From: Bacillota bacterium | GTDB taxonomy: Bacteria; Bacillota; Clostridia; Lachnospirales; Lachnospiraceae | Length of the DNA stretch: 27,565 nucleotides | Assembly: GCA_023410575.1 (NCBI GenBank) | Contig: JAEYPP010000072.1 | Location: 1 to 27,565 of the forward strand | Reading direction: 5' to 3' | In this document: positions 7,531 to 14,826 of the stretch, piece after piece | How the letters are laid out: each line of letters begins with the position of its first letter | How positions within the stretch are numbered: the stretch's first letter is position 1 | The notes under the pieces: model-generated | The model's database searches: none | The model's input: only the letters and a program-made list of their open reading frames with translations | What the model was told of the DNA's origin: nothing | Made by a program: the position numbers and the translations under genes

Positions 7531-8415
7531 TTAGTCATTGCACAGGCCGCATCCACCATGGTGAGTTTCACCCTCTTGTTCAAGAAGTATTGCTCTTCCT
7601 TCTTCTGTCTTATACATCCGTGACCTTTTCATAGCTTCATCAAAGTTTACAAGGTGGCCATCGAATTCAGGACCATCTACACAGGCAAATTTAACTTCAT
7701 TACCCACGGTCAAACGACAAGCACCGCACATACCGGTACCATCTACCATAATAGGATTCATACTAACGATTGTTGGAATTCCCAATTCTTTCGTTAAAAT
7801 ACTTACAAATTTCATCATAATAATTGGTCCAATTGCAATTACTAAATCATATTTCTTACCTTGCGTTTGAACTAGATCTTTAATTCTATCATTCACATTA
7901 CCTTTAAAACCGTAAGATCCATCATCAGTTGTTATATATGTATTCTTAGCTACTTTTACCATCCAATCTTCTAGAATGATTAAGTCTTTGTTTCTTGCAC
8001 CAATAATACAATCGACATCACAGCCAATACTCTTCATAAATTTTACTTGCGGATATACAGGAGCTGTACCTACACCACCTGCTACAAATAGAATCTTCTT
8101 TTCTTTTAATTCTTCCACTGGTGTATCAATCAATTCAGATTTACATCCTAATGGTCCAGCGAAATCTTGGAAACTATCACCTACCTCATACTGTGCCATC
8201 TTTTCGGTTGATGAACCAACAGCCTGAAATACGATTGTAACCGTACCAACTGTTCGATCATAGTCACAAATAGTAAGTGGAATTCTTTCACCCTTCTCAT
8301 CGATTTTAACAATAACAAACTGTCCTGGATGGCAGCTTTTCGCAACACGAGATGCTTCGATGTCCATTAGATAGATATTGGTAGCCAAAACTTCTTTTCT
8401 TATAATCTTGTACAT
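7531..8415 (-). CDS. nfnA: NfnAB small subunit (FNR-like)
   Basis: A 294-residue subunit of the bifurcating transhydrogenase; it carries the NADH site and passes electrons to NfnB. The N-terminal FAD domain has the R-x-P-(L/Y)-T pattern (RIPLTICDYD) and a Gly-rich nucleotide-binding segment (FVAGGVGTAPVYPQ, ~110-123). The C-terminal region has C230, C233 and C245 with a nearby Asp (D225), fitting the family's unusual [2Fe-2S] cluster with three Cys and one Asp. The tail ends H-H-G-G-C-G-L-C-N-D, adding a CxxC after the usual core. AGGGGAG before the ATG supports the start. First gene of the nfnAB operon, with nfnB 14 bases downstream. Confidence 0.88.
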   Translation of the reverse strand: MYKIIRKEVLATNIYLMDIEASRVAKSCHPGQFVIVKIDEKGERIPLTICDYDRTVGTVTIVFQAVGSSTEKMAQYEVGDSFQDFAGPLGCKSELIDTPVEELKEKKILFVAGGVGTAPVYPQVKFMKSIGCDVDCIIGARNKDLIILEDWMVKVAKNTYITTDDGSYGFKGNVNDRIKDLVQTQGKKYDLVIAIGPIIMMKFVSILTKELGIPTIVSMNPIMVDGTGMCGACRLTVGNEVKFACVDGPEFDGHLVNFDEAMKRSRMYKTEEGRAILLEQEGETHHGGCGLCND

Positions 8416-8481
8416 GTTATCTCCCCTATATAGAAATATTTATAATGTTAAATAAATAACGATGAAAATATATTATTGCTA

Positions 8482-8487
8482 ATTATA
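8482..8487 (-). promoter_or_regulatory. Candidate -10 box for nfnAB
   Basis: On the minus strand a perfect TATAAT lies about 67 bases upstream of the nfnA start. The -35 region 17 bases further upstream is a poor match (TAGATT), so the assignment is tentative. Confidence 0.4.
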
Positions 8488-8939
8488 TCCCATATAGTTA
8501 TAAAAATCTACTACTTTTTTAGCGAAATAAGCTAGAAAGTTTGAAAAATATATAGCTATTATGTTAATTAATTAACAATTCCATAATTTGATGCTTATCG
8601 ATTGCAATATAACTTAACTCATACATATATTTTTTCTTTATCATATGATAAGTATATTTGCGAAACTAGTTAAACACTGCTTTCAGGTTGTATTCTCGAT
8701 AAAATCATTCTATAAGCTTATGCATATAAAAGATTGCTTTCTAAGAAAACATAGACTATCTTACATAACCTACCAATGACTATTAGTACATAAAAAGTAC
8801 AAGTAATAACCTTAATGATAAAGATTTCTTCTCTTTGTAACTATTAAAGTCCCAAGTTTGTCTTCGTTTTTCAAAAGAATTGACGAAAATATAACATTCT
8901 TTGCTCATTTTTCTCTATATGTGAAATACTTCATAACTA

Positions 8940-8978
8940 AAGAAAGCATCAAGGGAGAGTAATTATCCACTTGATGCT
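8940..8978 (-). terminator. Terminator after lgt
   Basis: AGCATCAAG (8945-8953) pairs perfectly with CTTGATGCT (8970-8978). On the minus strand the stem is followed by TTCTTTAG. It begins 15 bases after the lgt stop. Confidence 0.7.
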
Positions 8979-8992
8979 AGAATGTAATTAAA

Positions 8993-9949
8993 TCAAACAA
9001 CGCTCTCTTTATCTTCCTTCTTTTTAACGTTTTTACCTTCTTTTACGTTGTCTTCTTCTTTTACATTGTCTTCTTCTTTTACGTTATCTGCTTCTTTTAC
9101 ATCGTCTTCTTCTTTTACATCGTCTTCTTCATTTATCTTATCTTCTTTGACAACGTTCGTCTCTACACAAGCCCCAACCTCAGAAAGAGCTGTTTTTTTT
9201 ACATATAACATACGTACAATAACAATTCCTGCACCTATAAAGAATAAGAAAAGCGAGATGAATTGAGAAGTAGATATACTACCGACATTACCACGTTCTA
9301 AATCTCCTCTAAAAAACTCGAGAACGAATCGTCCAGCACTATAAAACATCAAATAGCAACCAGCAATCACACCATTAACTTTATTCCTTTTTGCAATAAG
9401 AATTAATACAAAAAAATTGAGAAAGTCTAATCCACTGGAAATAATCTGAGTTGGAATCAAAGAAACATTGGTTGGTGCGTAGCATGATGGATCATGAAAT
9501 GTAATTGAAAACCAACTATTAGTTTCCTTTCCATAACAGCAACCAGCCAATAAGCATCCAATACGGCCAAAGCCTTGAGCTAAAGCAATGGATGGCATAA
9601 CCAAATCAAAATATTGGAAGAAATTCCACTTTTGTCTTATGCAATAAATCGAACCAGCTAAAATACCAAATATAATTCCACCATATACAACAAATCCATT
9701 CGATATATCTAATAAAATACTTGGATCCTTTATTATGTCAGGAATTACTGTAATATAATATAATATTTTTGCTCCAAGAATTCCACCGATTGCACACCAA
9801 ATCGTTAAATCAAATATTTTTTGATATTCTAATCCTTTTTTCTTTGCCCGATATTCCACACTAAAATATGCAGAATAAATCGCGATTGCTATCATTAATC
9901 CATAACCATATATAGGCAAGCTACCAATATGAAATAATTCTCTCTTCAA
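8993..9949 (-). CDS. lgt: Prolipoprotein diacylglyceryl transferase with repeat tail
   Basis: Lgt transfers diacylglycerol from phosphatidylglycerol to the lipobox Cys of prolipoproteins in the cytoplasmic membrane. Residues ~1-258 are the family core of seven helices. They include VVYGGIIFG, the signature Q-G-F-G-R-I-G-C-L-L-A-G-C-C-Y-G with its essential Arg, and the late FFRGD Arg. The start codon is TTG (9947-9949), fixed by GGAGG seven bases upstream and the conserved opening F-H-I-G-S-L-P-I-Y-G-Y-G. After the core an acidic/basic tail of ~55 residues repeats N-V-K-E-E-D/D-D-V-K-E-E, encoded by 18-bp tandem repeats. Ordinary Lgt proteins end soon after the last helix, so the tail is an addition. 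The gene is 94 bases after the kinase gene with no obvious terminator between them, so read-through from the nfeD operon is possible. Confidence 0.93.
   Translation of the reverse strand: MKRELFHIGSLPIYGYGLMIAIAIYSAYFSVEYRAKKKGLEYQKIFDLTIWCAIGGILGAKILYYITVIPDIIKDPSILLDISNGFVVYGGIIFGILAGSIYCIRQKWNFFQYFDLVMPSIALAQGFGRIGCLLAGCCYGKETNSWFSITFHDPSCYAPTNVSLIPTQIISSGLDFLNFFVLILIAKRNKVNGVIAGCYLMFYSAGRFVLEFFRGDLERGNVGSISTSQFISLFLFFIGAGIVIVRMLYVKKTALSEVGACVETNVVKEDKINEEDDVKEEDDVKEADNVKEEDNVKEEDNVKEGKNVKKKEDKESVV
9041..9130 (-). repeat. 18-bp tandem repeat encoding the Lgt tail
   Basis: Five units start at 9041, 9059, 9077, 9095 and 9113, close to TTTTACRTYGTCTTCTTC on plus, with degenerate half-units on both sides. 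The last two full units are identical. The 18-bp period preserves frame and encodes six residues per unit. Confidence 0.92.
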
Positions 9950-10043
9950 TATCCTTCCTCCACTGATTCCTTAGAATATGTTCAAAATTCACATACCGTA
10001 AATGTACCACATTTTCTCAGTAATGTAAATATAAAAGCTAATA

Positions 10044-10805
10044 CTAAAGCTCAACATGGAAGCTTAGATAATTTGAATCACCAATCAATTCATTCTCAAC
10101 ATAGATTTCACCACTCCATCGCTTGATAATTTTCTTTGCATTGTAAAGACCAAGTCCATGGTTTTGTTTCTTATCTTTTGTAGAGAAACCTCGCTCAAAA
10201 AATCGTCCTAATACTGTAATTGGAACTTTATCATGCTGATTCTTAATAATAAATACAAATCGATCATCCTCTGATGTTAGGTAAATCTTGATATCATGAT
10301 TTTTCTCGCTACAAGCTTGTACGGCATTATCGATTAAAGTTCCAAGAACTTCAACCAGTTCCATCTCTGGAACATTCGAAAATATTTCTTTGCTTCCTAC
10401 CATTAATTCAATCTCAATCTGTGGAGGAATACTAGTCAATTTACTATATAAAAAACCAGCGATTACTTTATTACTAAGATGAAGCAATCCTAGATAGGAA
10501 TTATCTCGATTATATTTTAAAGAATACAAATATGCAGATTGTGCAGCTACCAATTCGTTATAATCAAAAATTGTTAGATGCATATTCAATAAAGCATTTA
10601 GGTGATTATCAAATTCATGTTGTTTGGCACGTATATCTCGAATACAGTCTTCCAACGGTTTTACATATAACTTATACATCTGTAATTCCTTTTCCTGTTT
10701 CGCATAAACGGACATTTTTTGCCGAATGATCAAAAAAGTAACCATAAGTACAATCAATATAAGTAAAATCGTAATAAAGAGTTGTATTAATGTCATTTTA
10801 TCCAT
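10044..10805 (-). CDS. GHKL sensor histidine kinase, sensor-less AgrC type
   Basis: A 253-residue kinase with one membrane helix (~7-27) and no extracellular or PAS domain. The phospho-acceptor box is R-A-K-Q-H-E-F-D-N-H-L (His63), the Spo0B/AgrC/CitA style. The ATPase domain shows the N box LIDNAVQAC (N160) and a G box ending NHGLGLYNAKKI (~216-226). AgrC-type kinases normally have five to seven membrane helices that read a peptide signal. This one has a single helix, so the signal may come from a partner membrane protein. Its start overlaps the regulator's end by eight bases (10798-10805), indicating translational coupling. It should phosphorylate the LytTR regulator encoded just upstream. 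Confidence 0.88.
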   Translation of the reverse strand: MDKMTLIQLFITILLILIVLMVTFLIIRQKMSVYAKQEKELQMYKLYVKPLEDCIRDIRAKQHEFDNHLNALLNMHLTIFDYNELVAAQSAYLYSLKYNRDNSYLGLLHLSNKVIAGFLYSKLTSIPPQIEIELMVGSKEIFSNVPEMELVEVLGTLIDNAVQACSEKNHDIKIYLTSEDDRFVFIIKNQHDKVPITVLGRFFERGFSTKDKKQNHGLGLYNAKKIIKRWSGEIYVENELIGDSNYLSFHVEL

Positions 10806-11520
10806 GAATCCATCGCCTCATTTCCGTTTTATAGGTTACACCAATTTCTATTGTGTGTGTAAGACCTCGTACTTGAATCATCCGATTCACAGTATCCACA
10901 TACTCAATTTTATCTATATTTACAACATACATACGATGGCACTGGATAAATTGATCTTTTGACAATTTTTCTAAAATATGTTTAATCGATGTATACTTTA
11001 TATCGATACTTTCATCCTTTAGGTAAATACGAATCCCCCTTGGTATTGCTTCAATACATAATATCTCATCTTCATCAATACGATAATTGATACCTTCCTT
11101 TTTCACTGTTATCTGATTTCTTTGTTTCTTCTCACCGTTTTGAACAACTCTATCCAATACAGATGTTATAGATTGTAAGCTATATGGCTTCGTTACATAA
11201 GAATAGCACTGTGTTTCTCGATAAGAAGTTAGCTCTAATTCGATAGCAGATGTTAGAAATACAATTGGGGTAAATGCATACTTGCTAATTTCTCGAATCT
11301 TCTTAGCAAATAAAAGGCCAGATTGATCCTTAGGATTACAAATATCTAAATTGATGTCCAGAAAAAAAATATCAATTTTTTCTTTGCTATATAAAATATC
11401 AATGGCCTTAGATAGAGAAGACGCAAAAAGGGCATGTATCTCCTCGTGATATCCCTTCATGATTGCTTCTAATGCTTTTATGCTCTCCAAACAATCTTCC
11501 AAAATTAACACAGTGGTCAT
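10798..11520 (-). CDS. LytTR-family response regulator
   Basis: A 240-residue transcription factor. The receiver domain (~1-125) has acidic residues E8/D9, phospho-acceptor D55 in FFLDINLD, T90 in FLTSA and K111 in VTKPY. The LytTR DNA-binding domain (~140-240) runs from the YRIDEDEILCIEA region through IQCHRMYVVN to MRRWIHG. I place the start at the ATG 11518-11520, which has GAGGG five bases upstream. An in-frame GTG at 11530-11532 would add four residues but lacks a ribosome binding site. It sits 32 bases after the SPFH gene and overlaps the kinase gene. LytTR regulators usually bind paired direct repeats upstream of exported-factor or wall genes; no confident site is visible in this window. 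Confidence 0.88.
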   Translation of the reverse strand: MTTVLILEDCLESIKALEAIMKGYHEEIHALFASSLSKAIDILYSKEKIDIFFLDINLDICNPKDQSGLLFAKKIREISKYAFTPIVFLTSAIELELTSYRETQCYSYVTKPYSLQSITSVLDRVVQNGEKKQRNQITVKKEGINYRIDEDEILCIEAIPRGIRIYLKDESIDIKYTSIKHILEKLSKDQFIQCHRMYVVNIDKIEYVDTVNRMIQVRGLTHTIEIGVTYKTEMRRWIHG

Positions 11521-11552
11521 ACATACCCTCACAAACTTTATAATTCTTGTAC

Positions 11553-12497
11553 TTACTTTTCAGTTTTAATTGTAAAATCATCCTTAGCAACTTCAGTAAT
11601 GCTCTTTACTAAACCAGCTATGCCCTGAATCTCCGATGGTATAATAATCTTTGTTGCTTTTCCATCAGCAGCTTTCGCAAAAGCCTCTAAGCTCTTAATC
11701 TGAAGAACTTTACTACTAGGATCAGCTTCATTTAGTAAACGAATACCTTCTGCATTCGCCCTTTGAACTGCAACAATAGCTTCAGCCTGACCTTCTGCTT
11801 CACGAATGGTAGCTTCCTTCTTAGCTTCTGCACGAAGAATTGCTGACTCTTTTTCAGCTTCTGCCTCAAGAATTGTAGCCTGTTTACTACCTTCTGCAAC
11901 GAGGATTGCAGATTTTTTCTGACCTTCTGCAATTAGGATAGACTCACGACGTTCACGTTCCGCTTTCATCTGCTTCTCCATTGCATCTTGAATTGCAGCA
12001 GGAGGAATAATATTCTTTAATTCAACACGATTTACTTTAATTCCCCAAGGGTCAGTTGCCTGATCCAAGGATACTCTCATCTTAGTATTAATTATTTCTC
12101 TCGAAGTTAATGTTTCATCTAACTCCAAATCACCAATGATATTACGTAGAGTAGTTGCTGTTAAGTTTTCAATTGCCATAAGTGGATTCTCAACACCATA
12201 AGCATATAACTTAGGGTCAGTAATCTGGAAAAACACTACGGTATCGATTCTCATTGTAACGTTATCCTTCGTGATAACTGGCTGTGGTGCAAAATCAATT
12301 ACCTGTTCTTTTAGTAATACACGCTTTGCCACTTTGTCAATCAATGGTAATTTTAGATGAATACCAACACTCCAAGTTGCCTGATAACCACCTAATCGCT
12401 CTAGTATAACGGCATGCGCCTGAGGTACAATTTTGATACAAGAAGCTATAATAATAAGTATGATAACAACTGCACTAATAATAAGATATGTTTCCAT
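11553..12497 (-). CDS. SPFH/band-7 (stomatin-like) membrane protein
   Basis: A 314-residue protein with an N-terminal membrane anchor (~1-22, very Ile/Val rich), a band-7 domain (~25-180: VILERLGGYQATWSVG through VNRVELKNIIPPAAIQDAM) and a long Ala/Glu-rich helical region (~183-250). That region repeats roughly every 11 residues as ILxAEGxKxxA. Such proteins form large membrane-associated oligomers in ordered lipid domains, in the group of QmcA/YbbK and paraslipins. It starts two bases after the nfeD stop with GAGAGGAG upstream, forming the classical NfeD-stomatin pair. The unusual feature is the two-component system immediately downstream on the same strand. Confidence 0.92.
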   Translation of the reverse strand: METYLIISAVVIILIIIASCIKIVPQAHAVILERLGGYQATWSVGIHLKLPLIDKVAKRVLLKEQVIDFAPQPVITKDNVTMRIDTVVFFQITDPKLYAYGVENPLMAIENLTATTLRNIIGDLELDETLTSREIINTKMRVSLDQATDPWGIKVNRVELKNIIPPAAIQDAMEKQMKAERERRESILIAEGQKKSAILVAEGSKQATILEAEAEKESAILRAEAKKEATIREAEGQAEAIVAVQRANAEGIRLLNEADPSSKVLQIKSLEAFAKAADGKATKIIIPSEIQGIAGLVKSITEVAKDDFTIKTEK

Positions 12498-12499
12498 AA

Positions 12500-12940
12500 T
12501 TAACTCTCCTCTCGATATTCAGTTACAATTAATCTAACACCTTCAATGTTTACGATTTTAACTTTTGTACCTGGTTCAATGATAACATCATCTTCTAAAC
12601 TTCGTACTGTCCATTCCTGACCATTGACACAAGCTTCACCTGTCTGGCTTGTGTTATCAACGGTTTTTGTAATTTTAACTACCTTACCGATTAGTCCCTC
12701 ATAATTGGTTTTTACACGATTTTTATTCAGACGTTTCATTGCTACCGGTCTCGTAAAAATTAATAAGAGAAGGGAAACTAGAACAAATAGAACCATCTGA
12801 ACTGGTAAATCAAAATCAAGAAGCGCAACGATAAATGCAACAAATGCTCCACCTGCAAACCAAATTGTAGTTAGTCCGAGAGTGACAATCTCAATTAGTA
12901 AAAGTACTGCTAAACCAATCAGCCAATATAAAGCTTCCAT
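12500..12940 (-). CDS. NfeD-family membrane protein (short form)
   Basis: A 146-residue protein. Three or four hydrophobic helices (~5-62) are followed by a soluble OB-fold domain (~78-142: GLIGKVVKITK, GQEWTVRS, GTKVKIVNIEGVRLIV), the NfeD C-terminal domain. It lacks the ClpP-like protease domain of long NfeD, so it is the short form. In this family the OB domain works with the partner stomatin-like protein. First gene of the operon nfeD-SPFH-regulator-kinase; AGGTGAT before the ATG supports the start. Confidence 0.92.
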   Translation of the reverse strand: MEALYWLIGLAVLLLIEIVTLGLTTIWFAGGAFVAFIVALLDFDLPVQMVLFVLVSLLLLIFTRPVAMKRLNKNRVKTNYEGLIGKVVKITKTVDNTSQTGEACVNGQEWTVRSLEDDVIIEPGTKVKIVNIEGVRLIVTEYREES

Positions 12941-12982
12941 TTGATCACCTATGCACTATAGGCATACATATCCTTTCTTTTT

Positions 12983-13022
12983 AATATATTAACAGAATAT
13001 ACCTTTCACAACTATATGACAA
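12983..13022 (-). promoter_or_regulatory. Promoter region of the nfeD operon
   Basis: Two overlapping sigma-A-like pairs are visible on the minus strand, each with a 17-base spacer: TTGTCA (13017-13022) with TATTCT (12994-12999), and TTGTGA (13006-13011) with TATATT (12983-12988). Confidence 0.5.
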
Positions 13023-13070
13023 TACTTTTTGCTTGAATCGTGTGAAATCATGCTTTGGTGAACTAAAAAT

Positions 13071-14549
13071 CTACCCTTTTGTCTGATTAATTTCAATTTG
13101 CACATCCATACACTTTGACTTGCCACTATTGATCTCATGCATTTTAGCCTTATCCAACTCATAATATTTCATCGAGTATAAGCTAGTTAACCACCCTAAG
13201 ATTGGAACGATGCAATAGCATATAATTGCGACAAGCTTTAACCGAGGGGTCAATTTATCATCAATTTGTGGTAGCTTCTCTCGAAATCCAATGAGTGCCA
13301 CAATAATACCTACAAAAGCAGTTCCAAAGGCAGAAACCACTTGGTCGATTAAGGAGAATAATGCTCCCATTAAACCTGGTACATAAAGGCCACTACGAAA
13401 CACTTCATAATCAGAACAATCTGCTATCATTGGTACAACTATGTTGCTACTAACTGATTTACATCCGTTAAGTAAGATATATATGAGGAAAAACCCTACG
13501 GAAATTAGATTTAGATGGAATCCAACCTCAGTAAGGTTCCCAAATAATAAAAATACGGTCATGATTAGTTGAAAGACAATTGCTAACCAAGTAAATGCTT
13601 GAAACGCCTTTTTTTGTCCCAGTCGCTGAGCTACTATCACACCAACAGTTACGACTAGTAAATTAGGAATTGCAGTTAGCAAGCCGATCGTACCAGATAA
13701 CTCATAGTTTTGCATCATAATTCCAAAGATGATTACTCCAATCGTTATGTTACTGTAGACCATAGCAGTAAATTTATTGACCGAGGCAGCTGTAACAAGC
13801 ATACGTATTGGTTTATTACATTTTAGAATTGTAAAGTAATCTTTTAGGTGAACTTTAACTACCTTTCCTTCATTTCCAAAAAATTCAGGTCGATCCTTGC
13901 CCCATATACCAATAAGAGCAAATATCGTGCATATTCCAGAAATAATCGCAATCCACATCGTTAATTCTCTATATAACATCGGATTACGATAACCGTTCTC
14001 ATATTTTTTTACTAAGAAAGTCTGTACATAGAGAGCAGTTCCTCCATATGATGAAGTAATAAATAATGAATCAAAATAAGTTGAAATAGGACGTATCTTC
14101 GGGTTATTTGTCATTACAGTTTGTCCTGCTTTCGCAGCTAACATTTGAAATGAATATCCAATAACAAATATTATATAACAAGCAACAAATACAGGAAGTC
14201 TCAACCACTGTGGTACACTATACGAAAAGTTAAATAATAAAATAGAACTAATCGCCATAAACAGATTTCCTATTATAATAAATGGACGAAACTTACCAAA
14301 TCTTCCATTTGTTCGATCAACGATATATCCAGCGATAGGATCAATTAATCCATCAAATATTCGTAGAGCGGTTAAAACGATAGAAGTAAAAACGACCGTA
14401 AAACCAATAATTCCATTAACAAAATAAGCAGTATATTCCACCAGTGCCAAATATAACGTTGCCGCCGCAGTATTAAGAGAAAATAAAGCAAGGTTAAAAA
14501 CACTTGAGTTATTGTATTGTGGATCTAAATCTTTTGTTGTGAAAAACAT
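13071..14549 (-). CDS. GPH-family sugar:cation symporter
   Basis: About 492 residues and 12 membrane helices, of the glycoside-pentoside-hexuronide:cation symporter family (MelB/XynP/UidB type). Supporting features are the N-terminal helix-loop pattern RIFDGLIDPIAGYIVDRTNGRFGKFRP, where the two Asp residues in helix 2 and the DRT/GRFGKFRP loop are family hallmarks, and the central NIVVPMIADCSDYEVFRSG, matching the ADxxDY motif. It would import a sugar or oligosaccharide with Na+ or H+; the substrate cannot be told, as no glycosidase is adjacent. I choose the ATG at 14547-14549 with GGGGG five bases upstream rather than 14585, which would add 12 poorly supported residues. Divergent from the ATPase gene. 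Confidence 0.88.
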   Translation of the reverse strand: MFFTTKDLDPQYNNSSVFNLALFSLNTAAATLYLALVEYTAYFVNGIIGFTVVFTSIVLTALRIFDGLIDPIAGYIVDRTNGRFGKFRPFIIIGNLFMAISSILLFNFSYSVPQWLRLPVFVACYIIFVIGYSFQMLAAKAGQTVMTNNPKIRPISTYFDSLFITSSYGGTALYVQTFLVKKYENGYRNPMLYRELTMWIAIISGICTIFALIGIWGKDRPEFFGNEGKVVKVHLKDYFTILKCNKPIRMLVTAASVNKFTAMVYSNITIGVIIFGIMMQNYELSGTIGLLTAIPNLLVVTVGVIVAQRLGQKKAFQAFTWLAIVFQLIMTVFLLFGNLTEVGFHLNLISVGFFLIYILLNGCKSVSSNIVVPMIADCSDYEVFRSGLYVPGLMGALFSLIDQVVSAFGTAFVGIIVALIGFREKLPQIDDKLTPRLKLVAIICYCIVPILGWLTSLYSMKYYELDKAKMHEINSGKSKCMDVQIEINQTKG

Positions 14550-14826
14550 AATTCCCCCATGTACAAATATATTCATTTCTAGCAAATGGTATCATATTTA
14601 GCCACAATATGTCAAATTCCTTTTACCTCATTCCATAACACCTATGATGAAAATGAATACTCTTATCTAGTATTATCTCTTATTTTACTAGCTTGATTCA
14701 TAATTTTTCCTCTGACATTTCATACTTTATCCTTGTTAGACATATATTTTCTAAAGAGAATCATAGCTAACAAGAGTGTATTACTATACTTTCTTGTGTT
14801 TATGCTAGTAGCAGATTGGAGTATTC

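Larger units (their letters stand above)
8416..8992. other. Intergenic region, 577 bp
   Basis: No open frame worth calling. The nfn promoter candidate lies at the left end and the lgt terminator at the right end. The middle (about 8560-8930) is plain AT-rich sequence in which I recognise no RNA, riboswitch or repeat. Confidence 0.7.

Noticed and set aside
8416..8992. Riboswitch or small RNA upstream of nfnAB
   Set aside because: No conserved aptamer core or strong hairpin seen apart from the lgt terminator.
9041..9266. Ser/Phe-rich plus-strand frame opposite the lgt tail
   Set aside because: Antisense shadow of the 18-bp repeat; the lgt frame is clearly the coding one.
11732..11932. Basic, Lys/Gln-rich frame on the minus strand inside the SPFH gene
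   Set aside because: Frame-shifted reading of the repetitive Ala/Glu helix region; no ribosome binding site.
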